Notes under the pieces: generated by a model | Database searches by the model: none | What the model was told of the DNA's origin: nothing | Seen by the model: only the letters and a program-made list of their open reading frames with translations | Assembly: GCF_003057745.1 (NCBI RefSeq) | Contig: NZ_QBJD02000004.1 | Coordinates: forward strand, 186,001-250,000 | Reading direction: 5' to 3' | From: Enterobacter sp. RIT418 | GTDB lineage: Bacteria; Pseudomonadota; Gammaproteobacteria; Enterobacterales; Enterobacteriaceae | DNA: 64,000 nt | Shown here: positions 48,700 through 60,295 of the stretch, one piece after another | How the letters are laid out: the number at the start of each line of letters is the position of its first letter | Numbering within the stretch: position 1 is the first letter of the stretch | Position numbers and translations under genes: made by a program

Positions 48700-50036
48700 T
48701 GAAAAATATTATTCTGACTCCTGAAACCCATCCGCTGACCTGGCGTCTTCGCGACGACAAGCAGCCGGTGTGGCTTGAAGAGTATCAGGCGAAAAATGGC
48801 TATGCCGGCGCGCGTAAAGCGCTGGGCGGCATGGCACCGGACGAGATCGTCAACGCCGTTAAAGACGCTGGCCTGAAAGGGCGCGGCGGCGCGGGCTTCT
48901 CCACCGGCCTGAAGTGGAGCCTGATGCCAAAAGACGAATCCATGAACATCCGTTACCTGCTGTGTAACGCTGATGAAATGGAGCCGGGCACCTATAAAGA
49001 CCGCCTGCTGATGGAGCAACTGCCGCACCTGCTGGTGGAAGGCATGCTGATCTCCGCGTTCGCGCTAAAAGCCTACCGTGGCTACATCTTCCTGCGCGGC
49101 GAGTACATCGAAGCGGCGGAAAACCTGCGCCGCGCGATTGCGGAAGCCACCGAAGCGGGCCTGCTGGGCAAAAACATTCTGGGCACCGGTTTTGATTTCG
49201 AACTGTTCGTGCACACCGGCGCCGGGCGTTACATCTGTGGTGAAGAAACCGCGCTGATTAACTCCCTGGAAGGCCGCCGCGCGAACCCGCGCTCCAAGCC
49301 GCCGTTCCCGGCAAGCTCCGGCGTATGGGGTAAACCGACCTGCGTTAACAACGTCGAAACCCTGTGCAACGTTCCGGCGATCCTCGCTAACGGCGTGGAG
49401 TGGTATCAGGGCATCTCCTCAAGCAAAGATGCCGGTACCAAGCTGATGGGCTTCTCCGGCCGCGTGAAGAATCCTGGCGTCTGGGAACTGCCGTTCGGTA
49501 CGACCGCGCGCGAAATTCTGGAAGACTATGCGGGCGGCATGCGCGATGGCCTGAAGTTCAAAGCCTGGCAGCCGGGCGGGGCAGGGACAGACTTCCTGAC
49601 CGAAGCCCACCTCGATCTGCCGATGGAATTTGAAAGCATCGGCAAAGCGGGCAGCCGTTTGGGTACCGCGCTGGCGATGGCCGTCGACCACGAGATCGGC
49701 ATGGTTCCGCTGGTGCGTAACCTGGAAGAGTTCTTTGCCCGCGAATCCTGCGGCTGGTGTACGCCGTGCCGCGACGGTCTGCCGTGGAGCGTGAAGATCC
49801 TGCGCGCGCTTGAACGTGGCGAAGGCCAGCCTGGCGATATCGAAACGCTTGAGCAGCTGTGTCGATTCCTGGGGCCAGGCAAAACCTTCTGTGCCCACGC
49901 ACCGGGCGCCGTTGAGCCGCTGCAGAGCGCGATTAAATATTTCCGCGAAGAATTTGAAGCAGGCATCAAGCAGCCGTTCAGCAATACCCATGCCATCAAT
50001 GGGATTCAGCCGAACCTGCTGAAAGCGCGCTGGTAA
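48699..50036 (+). CDS. nuoF: NADH:quinone oxidoreductase subunit NuoF
   Basis: A 445-residue 51-kDa-type subunit that binds NADH, FMN and 4Fe-4S cluster N3. The NADH/FMN region is [16 protein letters not shown] (about 60-75) and the FMN segment [13 protein letters not shown]; the cluster motif [12 protein letters not shown] is near residue 350, with a fourth cysteine in TFCAHAPGA. It is the electron entry point of complex I. A palindrome fills the 54-base gap before nuoG. Confidence 0.97.
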   Translation: MKNIILTPETHPLTWRLRDDKQPVWLEEYQAKNGYAGARKALGGMAPDEIVNAVKDAGLKGRGGAGFSTGLKWSLMPKDESMNIRYLLCNADEMEPGTYKDRLLMEQLPHLLVEGMLISAFALKAYRGYIFLRGEYIEAAENLRRAIAEATEAGLLGKNILGTGFDFELFVHTGAGRYICGEETALINSLEGRRANPRSKPPFPASSGVWGKPTCVNNVETLCNVPAILANGVEWYQGISSSKDAGTKLMGFSGRVKNPGVWELPFGTTAREILEDYAGGMRDGLKFKAWQPGGAGTDFLTEAHLDLPMEFESIGKAGSRLGTALAMAVDHEIGMVPLVRNLEEFFARESCGWCTPCRDGLPWSVKILRALERGEGQPGDIETLEQLCRFLGPGKTFCAHAPGAVEPLQSAIKYFREEFEAGIKQPFSNTHAINGIQPNLLKARW

Positions 50037-50054
50037 AACAGAATTTTGATTAAC

Positions 50055-50073
50055 GCTCGAATTTAATTCGAGC
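50055..50073 (+). other. perfect palindrome between nuoF and nuoG
   Basis: GCTCGAATT-T-AATTCGAGC (50055-50073): nine-base arms around one central base. In RNA it folds as a six-pair GC-containing stem with a seven-base AU loop. No T run follows, so it is not a terminator; it ends 17 bases before the nuoG start. Confidence 0.6.
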
Positions 50074-50090
50074 CAACTGGAAGCATGCTA

Positions 50091-52814
50091 ATGGCTACGA
50101 TTCATGTAGACGGCAAAGAATATGAGGTCAACGGGGCGGACAACCTGCTAGAAGCTTGTCTGTCGCTCGGCCTTGATATTCCGTATTTTTGCTGGCATCC
50201 GGCGCTGGGCAGCGTCGGTGCTTGCCGCCAGTGTGCGGTGAAGCAATATCAGAACGCGGAAGACACGCGTGGTCGCCTGGTGATGTCCTGTATGACGCCA
50301 GCCACCGAAGGCACTTTTATTTCGATTGATGACGAAGAAGCCAAACAGTTCCGTGAAAGCGTGGTGGAGTGGTTGATGACCAACCACCCGCACGACTGTC
50401 CGGTGTGTGAGGAGGGCGGCAACTGCCACCTTCAGGATATGACCGTCATGACCGGTCACAGCTTCCGTCGCTATCGCTTTACCAAGCGTACCCACCGTAA
50501 CCAGGACCTGGGGCCGTTCATCTCTCACGAAATGAACCGCTGCATCGCCTGCTACCGCTGCGTGCGTTACTACAAAGATTACGCAGACGGTCAGGATCTG
50601 GGCGTGTATGGCGCGCACGACAACGTCTACTTCGGTCGTCCTGAAGACGGCGTGCTGGAAAGCGAATTCTCCGGTAACCTGGTAGAAATCTGCCCGACCG
50701 GCGTATTCACGGATAAAACGCACTCCGAGCGCTACAACCGTAAGTGGGACATGCAGTTTGCGCCAAGCATCTGCCAGCAGTGTTCCCTCGGCTGTAACAC
50801 CAGCCCGGGCGAGCGTTACGGCGAACTGCGCCGTATCGAAAACCGCTACAACGGAACCGTTAACCACTACTTCCTCTGCGACCGCGGTCGTTTCGGCTAT
50901 GGCTATGTGAACCTGAAAGACCGTCCGCGTCAGCCGGTTCAGCGCCGCGGCGATGACGTGATCACGCTGAACGCCGAGCAGGCGATGCAGGGCGCGGCGG
51001 ATATTCTGCGCCAGTCGAAGAAAGTCATCGGCATCGGCTCCCCGCGCGCCAGCATCGAAAGCAACTTCGCGCTGCGCGAGCTGGTGGGAGCGGAAAACTT
51101 CTACACCGGTATCGCCCAGGGCGAGCAGGAACGTCTGCAGCTGGTGCTGAAAGTGCTGCGTGAAGGCGGTATTCATACCCCTGCGCTGCGCGAAATTGAA
51201 TCTTACGATGCGGTCCTGGTGCTGGGTGAAGACCTGACCCAGACCGGCGCTCGCGCCGCTCTGGCGGTTCGTCAGGCGGTGAAAGGCAAGGCGCGTGAAA
51301 TGGCAGCGGCACAGAAAGTGGCCGACTGGCAGATTGCGGCAATCCTGAACATCGGCCAGCGCGCCAAGCATCCTCTTTTTGTGACCAACGTCGACAACAC
51401 CCGTCTGGACGACATCGCTGCGTGGACCTACTGCGCGCCGGTTGAAGACCAGGCGCGTCTCGGCTTTGCCATTGCACACGCGCTGGACAACAACTCTCCT
51501 GCCGTTGAGCTGGATCGCGACCTGCAAAACAAGGTCGATGTGATTGTTCAGGCCCTGGCTGGCGCGAAAAAACCGCTGATTATTTCCGGCACCAACGCCG
51601 GCAGCGCGGAGATCGTTCAGGCCGCTGCAAACGTTGCTAAAGCCCTCAAAGGCCGCGGCGCGGACGTGGGGATCACCATGATCGCCCGCGCGGTGAACAG
51701 CATCGGTCTGGGCATGATCGGCGGCGGCTCGCTGGAAGAAGCGTTAAGCGAACTGGAATCCGGTTCTGCTGACGCCGTTGTGGTGCTGGAAAACGATCTG
51801 CATCGCCATGCTTCTGCCGCGCGCGTTGACGCCGCGCTCTCCAAAGCGCCGCTGGTGATGGTTATCGACCATCAGCGCACCGCGATCATGGACAAAGCGC
51901 ACCTGGTGCTCTCTGCGGCAAGCTTCGCCGAAAGCGACGGTACGGTGATCAACAACGAAGGCCGCGCGCAGCGCTTCTTCCAGGTCTATGATCCATCTTA
52001 CTACGACAGCAACACCGTGATGCTGGAAAGCTGGCGCTGGCTCCACTCACTGCACAGCACCGTGCAGAGCCGTGAGGTGGACTGGACGCAGCTGGACCAC
52101 GTTATCGACGCGGTGGTGCAAAAACTGCCTCAGCTTGCTGGCATCAAAGACGCGGCACCTGACGCAAGCTTCCGCATTCGCGGTCAGAAGCTGGCGCGTG
52201 AGCCGCACCGCTACAGCGGTCGCACCGCGATGCGCGCCAACATCAGCGTGCATGAGCCTCGTCAGCCGCAGGACAAAGACACCATGTTTGCCTTCTCCAT
52301 GGAAGGGAACAACCAGCCGTCTGCGCCGCGCTCTCAGGTTCCGTTCGCATGGGCACCGGGCTGGAACTCCCCGCAGGCATGGAACAAGTTCCAGGCTGAA
52401 GTGGGCGGTTCTCTGCGCCACGGCGACCCGGGCGTGCGCCTGATTGAAGCCACCGAAACCGGTCTGGACTTCTTCACCAGCGTACCGGCGGGCTTTGAGG
52501 CTCAGGAAGGCAGCTGGCGCATTGCGCCGTACTATCATCTGTTCGGTAGCGACGAGCTGTCCCAGCGCTCACCGGTCTTCCAGACCCGTATGCCGCAGCC
52601 GTACATCAAGCTTAACCCGGCGGATGCCGCAAAGCTTGGCGTCAACGCGGGCGCGAACATTGCCTTTAGCTACGACGGCCAGACGATCAGCCTGCCGCTG
52701 ATCATCTCTGAAAGCCTGACGGCAGGGCAGGTGGGTCTGCCGATGGGCATGCCTGGCATCGCGCCGGTACTGGCGGGTGCGCGTCTTGATAACCTGCAGG
52801 AGGCAAAAGCATGA
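50091..52814 (+). CDS. nuoG: NADH:quinone oxidoreductase subunit NuoG
   Basis: A 907-residue, largest peripheral subunit. The N-terminal 2Fe-2S domain has Cys34, Cys45, Cys48 and Cys67; next come [17 protein letters not shown] (N5) and [13 protein letters not shown] (N4). The CQQCSLGC segment around 224-231 holds the additional cluster N7 that only some bacteria have, and a long molybdopterin-oxidoreductase-like domain without cofactor follows. ATG 50091 ([13 protein letters not shown]) is chosen over an in-frame ATG two codons earlier. nuoH overlaps its end by four bases. Confidence 0.97.
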   Translation: MATIHVDGKEYEVNGADNLLEACLSLGLDIPYFCWHPALGSVGACRQCAVKQYQNAEDTRGRLVMSCMTPATEGTFISIDDEEAKQFRESVVEWLMTNHPHDCPVCEEGGNCHLQDMTVMTGHSFRRYRFTKRTHRNQDLGPFISHEMNRCIACYRCVRYYKDYADGQDLGVYGAHDNVYFGRPEDGVLESEFSGNLVEICPTGVFTDKTHSERYNRKWDMQFAPSICQQCSLGCNTSPGERYGELRRIENRYNGTVNHYFLCDRGRFGYGYVNLKDRPRQPVQRRGDDVITLNAEQAMQGAADILRQSKKVIGIGSPRASIESNFALRELVGAENFYTGIAQGEQERLQLVLKVLREGGIHTPALREIESYDAVLVLGEDLTQTGARAALAVRQAVKGKAREMAAAQKVADWQIAAILNIGQRAKHPLFVTNVDNTRLDDIAAWTYCAPVEDQARLGFAIAHALDNNSPAVELDRDLQNKVDVIVQALAGAKKPLIISGTNAGSAEIVQAAANVAKALKGRGADVGITMIARAVNSIGLGMIGGGSLEEALSELESGSADAVVVLENDLHRHASAARVDAALSKAPLVMVIDHQRTAIMDKAHLVLSAASFAESDGTVINNEGRAQRFFQVYDPSYYDSNTVMLESWRWLHSLHSTVQSREVDWTQLDHVIDAVVQKLPQLAGIKDAAPDASFRIRGQKLAREPHRYSGRTAMRANISVHEPRQPQDKDTMFAFSMEGNNQPSAPRSQVPFAWAPGWNSPQAWNKFQAEVGGSLRHGDPGVRLIEATETGLDFFTSVPAGFEAQEGSWRIAPYYHLFGSDELSQRSPVFQTRMPQPYIKLNPADAAKLGVNAGANIAFSYDGQTISLPLIISESLTAGQVGLPMGMPGIAPVLAGARLDNLQEAKA

Positions 52815-53788
52815 GTTGGTTAACGCCGGATCTTATCGACATCCTGCTGAGCATTCTGAAAGCAGTCGTTATCTTGCTGGTGGTGGTCACCTGCGGCGCG
52901 TTCATGAGCTTTGGTGAACGTCGTCTGCTCGGCCTGTTCCAGAACCGTTACGGGCCGAACCGCGTGGGCTGGGGTGGTTCACTCCAGCTGGTGGCGGACA
53001 TGATCAAGATGTTCTTTAAAGAGGACTGGATCCCGCGCTTCTCGGACCGCGTGATCTTTACTCTGGCACCGATGATCGCCTTCACCTCGCTGCTGCTGGC
53101 GTTTGCCATCGTTCCCGTCAGCCCGACCTGGGTTGTGGCTGACCTGAACATCGGCATTCTGTTCTTCCTGATGATGGCAGGCCTCGCGGTTTACGCGGTG
53201 CTGTTCGCAGGCTGGTCCAGTAACAACAAATACTCGCTGCTGGGTGCGATGCGTGCTTCCGCGCAGACGCTGAGCTACGAAGTGTTCCTGGGGCTCTCCC
53301 TGATGGGCGTGGTGGCGCAGGCCGGTTCATTCAACATGACCGACATCGTCAATAACCAGGCCGACATCTGGAACGTGATTCCACAGTTCTTTGGCTTTAT
53401 TACCTTTGCTATCGCGGGCGTGGCGGTGTGTCACCGTCACCCGTTTGACCAGCCAGAAGCCGAGCAGGAACTGGCCGACGGTTATCACATTGAATATTCC
53501 GGCATGAAGTTCGGTCTGTTCTTCGTGGGCGAATACATCGGTATCGTCACCATTTCCGCGTTGATGGTAACGCTGTTCTTTGGTGGCTGGCATGGCCCGT
53601 TCTTACCGCCGTTCATCTGGTTCGCGCTGAAAACCGCGTTCTTCATGATGATGTTCATTTTGATTCGTGCGTCGTTACCGCGTCCTCGTTATGACCAGGT
53701 AATGTCCTTCGGCTGGAAAATTTGCCTGCCGCTGACGCTCGTCAACTTGCTGGTAACGGCGGCTGTCATTCTCTGGCAGCAGCCATAA
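52811..53788 (+). CDS. nuoH: NADH:quinone oxidoreductase subunit NuoH
   Basis: A 325-residue membrane subunit (ND1 homologue) with eight hydrophobic segments that joins the membrane arm to the quinone cavity. Signatures are [20 protein letters not shown] and [25 protein letters not shown], whose acidic residues begin the proton path. It starts within nuoG (ATGA overlap). Confidence 0.97.
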   Translation: MSWLTPDLIDILLSILKAVVILLVVVTCGAFMSFGERRLLGLFQNRYGPNRVGWGGSLQLVADMIKMFFKEDWIPRFSDRVIFTLAPMIAFTSLLLAFAIVPVSPTWVVADLNIGILFFLMMAGLAVYAVLFAGWSSNNKYSLLGAMRASAQTLSYEVFLGLSLMGVVAQAGSFNMTDIVNNQADIWNVIPQFFGFITFAIAGVAVCHRHPFDQPEAEQELADGYHIEYSGMKFGLFFVGEYIGIVTISALMVTLFFGGWHGPFLPPFIWFALKTAFFMMMFILIRASLPRPRYDQVMSFGWKICLPLTLVNLLVTAAVILWQQP

Positions 53789-53801
53789 GGGGCTATAGAC
53801 C

Positions 53802-54344
53802 ATGACCTTAAAAGAATTACTGGTAGGCTTCGGCACCCAGGTACGCAGTATCTGGATGATCGGCCTGCACGCGTTTGCCAAACGCGAAACCCAGATGTAT
53901 CCGGAAGAGCCGGTATATCTGCCGCCGCGCTACCGTGGCCGTATCGTGCTGACGCGCGATCCGGACGGTTCGGAGCGCTGCGTTGCCTGTAACCTGTGTG
54001 CGGTAGCGTGCCCGGTTGGCTGTATCTCCCTGCAGAAAGCAGAGACGGTAGACGGCCGCTGGTACCCTGAGTTCTTCCGCATCAACTTCTCACGCTGCAT
54101 CTTCTGCGGCCTGTGCGAAGAAGCGTGCCCAACCACGGCGATTCAGCTGACTCCAGACTTCGAGCTGGGTGAGTACAAGCGTCAGGACCTGGTGTACGAG
54201 AAAGAGGATCTGCTGATTTCCGGTCCGGGCAAATACCCGGAATATAACTTCTACCGGATGGCGGGTATGGCAATCGACGGCAAAGATAAGGGCGAAGCAG
54301 AGAACGAAGCTAAGCCTATCGACGTCAAGAGCCTGTTACCGTAA
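53802..54344 (+). CDS. nuoI: NADH:quinone oxidoreductase subunit NuoI
   Basis: A 180-residue ferredoxin-like subunit with two 4Fe-4S clusters (N6a, N6b), motifs [15 protein letters not shown] and [15 protein letters not shown]. It passes electrons from the NuoG part to NuoB. An amphipathic N-terminal helix anchors it to the membrane arm. Confidence 0.97.
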   Translation: MTLKELLVGFGTQVRSIWMIGLHAFAKRETQMYPEEPVYLPPRYRGRIVLTRDPDGSERCVACNLCAVACPVGCISLQKAETVDGRWYPEFFRINFSRCIFCGLCEEACPTTAIQLTPDFELGEYKRQDLVYEKEDLLISGPGKYPEYNFYRMAGMAIDGKDKGEAENEAKPIDVKSLLP

Positions 54345-54354
54345 GGAGAGGGCA

Positions 54355-54909
54355 ATGGAATTCGCTTTTTATATCTGTGGCCTTATCGCCATCCTGGCTA
54401 CGCTGCGAGTGATTACGCACACCAACCCGGTGCATGCGCTGCTCTATTTAATCATTTCGCTGCTGGCCATTTCGGGCGTGTTCTTCGCGCTCGGCGCGCA
54501 CTTCGCCGGTGCGCTGGAAATCATCGTCTACGCCGGTGCCATCATGGTGCTGTTCGTCTTCGTGGTCATGATGCTGAACCTGGGCGGCTCTGAAATTGAG
54601 CAGGAACGCCGGTGGTTAAAACCGCAGGTGTGGATTGGCCCGGCGATTCTGTCGGCCATCATGCTGGTGGTGATTGTGTACGCCATTCTGGGCGTGAACG
54701 ATCAGGGCATCGACGGTACGCCGATCGGCGCCAAGACGGTAGGTATTGCCCTGTTCGGCCCGTACGTTCTGGCGGTTGAACTGGCGTCAATGCTGCTGCT
54801 GGCGGGTCTGGTTGTGGCCTTCCACGTTGGCCGCGAAGAGCGTGCTGGCGAGGTGCTGAGCAACCGCACTGACGACCGCGCGAAAAGAAAAACGGAGGAG
54901 CGCGCATGA
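54355..54909 (+). CDS. nuoJ: NADH:quinone oxidoreductase subunit NuoJ
   Basis: A 184-residue ND6 homologue with five hydrophobic segments. The conserved third helix with the pi-bulge region reads [22 protein letters not shown] (around 60-80). The C-terminal tail is charged and ends KRKTEERA. It overlaps nuoK by four bases. Confidence 0.96.
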   Translation: MEFAFYICGLIAILATLRVITHTNPVHALLYLIISLLAISGVFFALGAHFAGALEIIVYAGAIMVLFVFVVMMLNLGGSEIEQERRWLKPQVWIGPAILSAIMLVVIVYAILGVNDQGIDGTPIGAKTVGIALFGPYVLAVELASMLLLAGLVVAFHVGREERAGEVLSNRTDDRAKRKTEERA

Positions 54910-55208
54910 TCCCCTTAACACATGGACTGATCCTCGCTGCGATTTTGTTCGTCCTGGGCTTAACCGGTCTGGTTATCCGCCGCAATCTACTGTTTATGCT
55001 GATCGGTCTGGAAATCATGATTAACGCCTCCGCGCTGGCCTTCGTGGTCGCCGGGAGCTACTGGGGCCAGGCCGACGGTCAGGTGATGTACATTCTCGCC
55101 ATCAGCCTCGCGGCTGCGGAAGCGAGTATTGGCCTGGCGCTGTTGCTGCAGCTCCATCGTCGCCGCCAGAACCTGAACATCGATTCAGTAAGTGAGTTGC
55201 GTGGATGA
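54906..55208 (+). CDS. nuoK: NADH:quinone oxidoreductase subunit NuoK
   Basis: A 100-residue ND4L homologue with three hydrophobic helices. The two buried glutamates of the proton path are in IGLEIMINA (Glu36) and [11 protein letters not shown] (about Glu72). Starts in the end of nuoJ (ATGA) and ends overlapping nuoL in the same way. Confidence 0.96.
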   Translation: MIPLTHGLILAAILFVLGLTGLVIRRNLLFMLIGLEIMINASALAFVVAGSYWGQADGQVMYILAISLAAAEASIGLALLLQLHRRRQNLNIDSVSELRG

Positions 55209-57046
55209 ACATGCTTGCCTTAACCATTATTTTTCCGCTGATTGGCTTCGTGCTGCTGGCGTTTTCTCGCGGCCGCTGGTCCGAGAATCTGTCTGCAACC
55301 GTCGGCATCGGCTCTATCGGCCTGTCTGCGCTGGTCACGGCGTATGCGGGTATCGACTTCTTTAACAATGGACGTCAGGCCTTCAGCGTGCCGCTGTGGA
55401 CCTGGATGTCGGTCGGTGATTTCAACATCGGTTTTAACCTGGTGCTGGATGGTCTTTCCCTGACCATGCTCTCCGTGGTGACCGGCGTTGGCTTCCTGAT
55501 CCACATGTTCGCCTCCTGGTACATGCGCGGTGAAGAGGGTTACTCCCGCTTCTTCGCCTACACCAACCTGTTTATCGCCAGCATGGTGGTTCTGGTGCTG
55601 GCCGATAACCTGCTGCTGATGTATCTCGGCTGGGAAGGCGTGGGTCTCTGCTCTTACCTGCTGATCGGCTTCTACTATACCGATCCGAAGAATGGCGCAG
55701 CGGCTATGAAAGCGTTCGTCGTGACCCGCGTGGGTGACGTCTTCCTCGCCTTCGCGCTGTTCATTCTCTACAACGAACTGGGCACGCTGAACTTCCGCGA
55801 AATGGTGGAACTGGCACCGGCGCACTTCGCTGCAGGCAACGACATGCTGTGGTGGGCAACGCTGATGCTGCTGGGCGGCGCCGTGGGTAAATCCGCGCAG
55901 CTTCCTCTGCAAACGTGGCTGGCTGACGCGATGGCGGGTCCAACCCCTGTCTCCGCGCTGATCCACGCCGCGACCATGGTTACCGCCGGTGTTTACCTGA
56001 TTGCGCGTACCCACGGCCTGTTCCTGATGACGCCGGAAATTCTGCATCTGGTGGGTATCGTCGGTGCGGTCACGCTGGTGCTGGCAGGCTTTGCCGCGCT
56101 GGTGCAAACCGACATCAAACGCGTGCTTGCGTACTCCACCATGAGCCAGATTGGCTATATGTTCCTGGCGCTGGGCGTACAGGCGTGGGATGCGGCCATT
56201 TTCCATCTGATGACGCACGCGTTCTTTAAAGCGCTGCTGTTCCTGTCATCCGGTTCGGTGATCCTGGCCTGCCACCACGAGCAGAACATCTTCAAGATGG
56301 GCGGACTGCGCAAGTCCATCCCGCTGGTTTACGCTTGCTTCCTGGTGGGCGGCGCGGCGCTGGCGGCACTGCCGCTGATCACCGCGGGCTTCTTCAGTAA
56401 GGACGAAATCCTTGCGGGCGCCATGGCAAATGGTCATATCAATCTGATGGTTGCGGGTCTGGTCGGTGCGTTCATGACCTCTCTGTATACCTTCCGTATG
56501 ATTTTCATCGTCTTCCACGGTAAAGAACAAATTCACGCTCACGCAGGGAAGGGGATTACCCATCACCTGCCGCTGATTGTGCTGCTGGTACTCTCCACCT
56601 TCGTTGGCGCGATGATCGTGCCACCGCTGCAGGGCGTACTGCCGGCCACCACCGAGCTTGAGCACGGTCGCGTACTGACGCTTGAAATCACCTCCGGCGT
56701 GGTCGCTATCGCGGGCATCCTGATTGCAGCGTGGCTGTGGCTGGGCAAACGCACGCTGGTGACCGCCGTTGCCAACAGCGCGCCGGGCCGCCTGCTGGGC
56801 ACCTGGTGGTACAACGCGTGGGGCTTCGACTGGCTGTACGACATGATCTTCGTTAAGCCGTTCCTGGGCATTGCGTGGCTGCTGAAGCGCGACCCGCTGA
56901 ACAGCCTGATGAACATCCCGGCGATCCTCTCCCGCTTTGCAGGTAAAGGCCTGCTGTACAGCGAGAACGGCTACCTGCGCTGGTATGTGGCGTCCATGAG
57001 CATCGGTGCGGTTGTCGTGCTGGCGCTGCTGATGGTGTTGCGTTGA
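55205..57046 (+). CDS. nuoL: NADH:quinone oxidoreductase subunit NuoL
   Basis: A 613-residue antiporter-like proton-pumping subunit (ND5) at the far end of the membrane arm. The family signature [20 protein letters not shown] holds the conserved glutamate; [38 protein letters not shown] (split around 225-262) carries the lysine and histidines. A long lateral helix occupies the C-terminal region. Followed by a 76-base gap with a hairpin. Confidence 0.97.
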   Translation: MNMLALTIIFPLIGFVLLAFSRGRWSENLSATVGIGSIGLSALVTAYAGIDFFNNGRQAFSVPLWTWMSVGDFNIGFNLVLDGLSLTMLSVVTGVGFLIHMFASWYMRGEEGYSRFFAYTNLFIASMVVLVLADNLLLMYLGWEGVGLCSYLLIGFYYTDPKNGAAAMKAFVVTRVGDVFLAFALFILYNELGTLNFREMVELAPAHFAAGNDMLWWATLMLLGGAVGKSAQLPLQTWLADAMAGPTPVSALIHAATMVTAGVYLIARTHGLFLMTPEILHLVGIVGAVTLVLAGFAALVQTDIKRVLAYSTMSQIGYMFLALGVQAWDAAIFHLMTHAFFKALLFLSSGSVILACHHEQNIFKMGGLRKSIPLVYACFLVGGAALAALPLITAGFFSKDEILAGAMANGHINLMVAGLVGAFMTSLYTFRMIFIVFHGKEQIHAHAGKGITHHLPLIVLLVLSTFVGAMIVPPLQGVLPATTELEHGRVLTLEITSGVVAIAGILIAAWLWLGKRTLVTAVANSAPGRLLGTWWYNAWGFDWLYDMIFVKPFLGIAWLLKRDPLNSLMNIPAILSRFAGKGLLYSENGYLRWYVASMSIGAVVVLALLMVLR

Positions 57047-57083
57047 TCGTTAAGTGAATTTTATTCGAATTCGTTGAAAATCA

Positions 57084-57100
57084 GGCCCCTGCTGGGGGCC
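57084..57100 (+). other. hairpin between nuoL and nuoM
   Basis: GGCCCC (57084-57089) and GGGGCC (57095-57100) form a six-pair GC stem over a TGCTG loop, followed by TTAAAAAGG and the nuoM ribosome site. The absence of a T run argues against termination within this operon. Confidence 0.55.
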
Positions 57101-57122
57101 TTAAAAAGGAATGTAAATCGCC

Positions 57123-58652
57123 ATGTTACTACCCTGGCTAATATTAATTCCCTTCATCGGCGGCTTCCTGTGCTGGCAGACTGAACGCTTTGGCGTGAAG
57201 ATGCCGCGCTGGATCGCGCTGATCACCATGGGATTGACGCTCGCGCTTGGCCTGCAACTGTGGTTGCAGGGTGGCTATTCTCTGACGCAGTCTGCGGGCA
57301 TTCCGCAGTGGCAGTCTGAGTTCATCCTGCCGTGGATCCCGCGCTTCGGCATTACGATCCACCTGGCTATCGACGGTCTGTCGCTGCTGATGGTGGTGCT
57401 GACCGGCCTGCTCGGCGTTCTGGCGGTACTGTGCTCCTGGCGAGAAATCGAAAAATACCAGGGCTTCTTCCACCTGAACCTGATGTGGATCCTGGGCGGC
57501 GTGATCGGCGTGTTCCTGGCCATCGACATGTTCCTGTTCTTCTTCTTCTGGGAGATGATGCTGGTGCCGATGTACTTCCTGATCGCGCTGTGGGGCCACA
57601 AGGCGTCCGACGGTAAAACGCGCATCACGGCGGCAACCAAGTTCTTCATCTACACCCAGGCGAGCGGTCTGGTGATGCTGATTGCGATTCTGGCGCTGGT
57701 GTTCGTGCACCATAACGCCACCGGCGTCTGGACCTTCAACTATGAAGAGCTGCTGAACACCCCGATGTCGCACGGCGTAGAATATCTGCTGATGCTGGGC
57801 TTCTTCATCGCCTTTGCGGTGAAAATGCCGGTGGTTCCTCTGCACGGCTGGCTGCCGGATGCGCACTCTCAGGCGCCAACGGCGGGTTCCGTTGACCTCG
57901 CGGGTATCTTGCTGAAAACCGCGGCCTACGGTCTGCTGCGCTTCGCGCTGCCGCTGTTCCCGAATGCCTCCGCTGAGTTCGCGCCGATTGCCATGTGGCT
58001 GGGCGTGATCGGTATCTTCTACGGTGCCTGGATGGCCTTCACGCAGTACGACATCAAGCGTCTGATTGCTTACACTTCCGTTTCCCACATGGGCTTCGTG
58101 CTGATTGCTATCTACACCGGCAGCCAGCTGGCGTACCAGGGCGCGGTGATTCAGATGATTGCGCACGGCCTGTCCGCTGCCGGCCTCTTCATCCTGTGCG
58201 GCCAGCTGTACGAGCGTCTGCACACGCGTGATATGCGCATGATGGGCGGCCTGTGGGGCAAGATGAAATGGCTGCCAGCGCTCTCCATGTTCTTCGCGGT
58301 GGCGACCCTGGGTATGCCGGGCACCGGTAACTTCGTCGGCGAATTTATGATCCTGTTCGGCAGCTTCAAGGTGGTTCCGATGATTACCGTCATCTCCACC
58401 TTTGGCCTGGTATTCGCCTCTGTGTACTCGCTGGCGATGCTGCATCGCGCCTACTTCGGTAAAGCGAAGAGCGAAATTGCTGCACAAGAACTGCCGGGGA
58501 TGTCGCTGCGCGAGCTGTTCATCATCCTGCTGCTGGTCGTACTGCTGGTGCTGCTGGGCTTCTATCCGCAGCCGATTCTGGATACCTCGCATTCCGCGAT
58601 GGGTAACATCCAGCAGTGGTTTGTTAATTCTGCTTCTACTACAAGGCCGTAA
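57123..58652 (+). CDS. nuoM: NADH:quinone oxidoreductase subunit NuoM
   Basis: A 509-residue antiporter-like subunit (ND4). The signature FFFFWEMMLVPMYFLIALWG contains the key glutamate (near 144), and KMPVVPLHGWLPDAHSQAPTAGSVDLAGILLKTAAYGLLRF holds the pumping lysine and histidines (about 234-270). AYTSVSHMGFVLI follows. Six bases separate it from nuoN. Confidence 0.97.
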   Translation: MLLPWLILIPFIGGFLCWQTERFGVKMPRWIALITMGLTLALGLQLWLQGGYSLTQSAGIPQWQSEFILPWIPRFGITIHLAIDGLSLLMVVLTGLLGVLAVLCSWREIEKYQGFFHLNLMWILGGVIGVFLAIDMFLFFFFWEMMLVPMYFLIALWGHKASDGKTRITAATKFFIYTQASGLVMLIAILALVFVHHNATGVWTFNYEELLNTPMSHGVEYLLMLGFFIAFAVKMPVVPLHGWLPDAHSQAPTAGSVDLAGILLKTAAYGLLRFALPLFPNASAEFAPIAMWLGVIGIFYGAWMAFTQYDIKRLIAYTSVSHMGFVLIAIYTGSQLAYQGAVIQMIAHGLSAAGLFILCGQLYERLHTRDMRMMGGLWGKMKWLPALSMFFAVATLGMPGTGNFVGEFMILFGSFKVVPMITVISTFGLVFASVYSLAMLHRAYFGKAKSEIAAQELPGMSLRELFIILLLVVLLVLLGFYPQPILDTSHSAMGNIQQWFVNSASTTRP

Positions 58653-58658
58653 TTCGCC

Positions 58659-60116
58659 ATGACAATAACTCCACAACAACTGATCGCGCTGCTACCGCTG
58701 CTGATCGTCGGATTGACGGTGGTGGTTGTGATGCTCTCCATTGCGTGGCGACGCAATCACTTCCTGAATGCGACCCTGTCCGTTTTGGGTCTGAACGCTG
58801 CGCTGGTGTCCCTCTGGTTTGTTGGCCAGGCGGGCGCGATGGACGTCACCCCGCTGATGCGCGTTGACGGCTATGCCATGCTGTATACCGGTCTGGTTCT
58901 GCTGGCGAGCCTGGCAACCTGCACCTTTGCCTATCCGTGGCTCGAAGGCTACAACGACAACAAAGAAGAGTTTTACCTGCTGGTTCTGATTGCCGCGCTG
59001 GGCGGCATTCTGCTGGCGAATGCGAACCATCTGGCCGCGCTGTTCCTCGGCATTGAGCTTATCTCTCTGCCGCTGTTCGGCCTGATTGGCTACGCCTTCC
59101 GCCAGAAGCGCTCTCTGGAAGCGGCCATTAAGTACACCATTCTGTCCGCCGCCGCGTCGTCGTTCCTGCTGTTCGGTATCGCGCTGCTGTACGCGCAGAC
59201 GGGTAACCTTTCATTCATGGCCATTGGCAAGAGCCTGGGCGACGGCATGCTGCACGAGCCGCTGCTGCTGGCCGGTTTGGGCATGATGATTGTTGGCCTC
59301 GGCTTCAAGCTCTCTCTGGTGCCGTTCCACCTGTGGACGCCAGACGTATACCAGGGCGCACCTGCGCCGGTTTCTACCTTCCTGGCGACGGCGAGTAAAA
59401 TCGCCATCTTCGGCGTGGTGATGCGTCTGTTCCTGTACGCGCCGGTGGGCGATAGCGAAGCGGTTCGCGTGGTGCTGGGCATCATCGCATTCGTCTCCAT
59501 CATCTTCGGTAACCTGATGGCGCTGAGCCAGACCAACATCAAGCGTCTGCTGGGCTACTCGTCGATCTCCCATCTCGGCTACCTGCTGGTGGCGCTGATT
59601 GCGCTGCAGAGCGGTGAGATGTCGATGGAGGCCGTAGGCGTCTATCTGGCCGGTTATCTGTTCAGCAGCCTCGGCGCGTTCGGCGTGGTGAGCCTGATGT
59701 CCAGCCCATACCGTGGCCCGGATGCTGACTCGCTATTCTCCTACCGCGGCCTGTTCTGGCACCGTCCGATCCTGTCTGCGGTGATGACGGTGATGATGCT
59801 CTCTCTGGCGGGTATCCCAATGACGCTGGGCTTCATCGGTAAGTTCTACGTGCTGGCCGTCGGTGTGCAGGCTGGCCTGTGGTGGCTGACCGCCGGTGTG
59901 GTTATCGGTTCCGCGATTGGTCTGTACTACTACCTGCGCGTTGCCGTTAGCCTCTACCTGAGCGCGCCTCAGCAGCTCAACCGCGATGCGCCGTCCAACT
60001 GGCAGTACAGTGCGGGCGGTATCGTGGTGCTGATCTCCGCGCTGCTGGTGCTGATCTTCGGTATCTATCCGCAGCCGCTGATTGATATCGTTCAGCGCGC
60101 GATGCCATTAATGTAA
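58659..60116 (+). CDS. nuoN: NADH:quinone oxidoreductase subunit NuoN
   Basis: A 485-residue antiporter-like subunit (ND2) closest to the peripheral arm; last gene of nuo. It carries the family pattern with [52 protein letters not shown] (lysines in the channel) and [14 protein letters not shown]. The start ATG 58659 gives [16 protein letters not shown] duplicated terminator-repeat block follows directly. Confidence 0.97.
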   Translation: MTITPQQLIALLPLLIVGLTVVVVMLSIAWRRNHFLNATLSVLGLNAALVSLWFVGQAGAMDVTPLMRVDGYAMLYTGLVLLASLATCTFAYPWLEGYNDNKEEFYLLVLIAALGGILLANANHLAALFLGIELISLPLFGLIGYAFRQKRSLEAAIKYTILSAAASSFLLFGIALLYAQTGNLSFMAIGKSLGDGMLHEPLLLAGLGMMIVGLGFKLSLVPFHLWTPDVYQGAPAPVSTFLATASKIAIFGVVMRLFLYAPVGDSEAVRVVLGIIAFVSIIFGNLMALSQTNIKRLLGYSSISHLGYLLVALIALQSGEMSMEAVGVYLAGYLFSSLGAFGVVSLMSSPYRGPDADSLFSYRGLFWHRPILSAVMTVMMLSLAGIPMTLGFIGKFYVLAVGVQAGLWWLTAGVVIGSAIGLYYYLRVAVSLYLSAPQQLNRDAPSNWQYSAGGIVVLISALLVLIFGIYPQPLIDIVQRAMPLM

Positions 60117-60120
60117 AAAC

Positions 60121-60202
60121 AAAAACCCGCCTCGGCGGGTTTTTTTATGGTTTTCTCCCTCTCCCCGTGGGAGAGGGCCGGGGTGAGGGCATCAGCCCGC
60201 AC
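60121..60202. repeat. nuo terminator plus repeat hairpin, copy 1 of a tandem duplication
   Basis: Terminator AAAAACCCGCC-TC-GGCGGGTTTTTTT (60121-60146), starting four bases after nuoN, then the hairpin CCCTCTCCC/GGGAGAGGG (60157-60177) and the tail CCGGGGTGAGGGCATCAGCCCGCAC to 60202. The whole 82-base block recurs at 60209-60291. The terminator is strong and works in both directions. Confidence 0.9.
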
Positions 60203-60208
60203 TGAACG

Positions 60209-60291
60209 AAAAACCCGCCGAGGCGGGTTTTTTTTATGGTTTTCTCCCTCTCCCCGTGGGAGAGGGCCGGGGTGAGGGCATCAGCCCGCAC
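60209..60291. repeat. terminator plus repeat hairpin, copy 2 of the tandem duplication
   Basis: An 83-base copy, separated by six bases (TGAACG) from copy 1. It differs in the terminator loop (GA instead of TC) and has one more T in the T run; the rest is identical. On the minus strand this copy's A run and hairpin can end cheV, whose stop lies at 60296-60298. So the pair gives a terminator for each of the two converging genes. Confidence 0.9.
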
Positions 60292-60295
60292 AATC

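Noticed and set aside
57144..58679. 511-codon antisense frame over nuoM (and 459- and 332-codon ones over nuoG and nuoL)
   Set aside because: Composition is dominated by His, Gln and Arg, as expected when hydrophobic sense codons are read backwards; no start signals and no domain.
60121..60291. Possible insertion-sequence remnant
   Set aside because: The block is a tandem copy of a terminator and a palindromic repeat with no transposase fragment and no target-site duplication.
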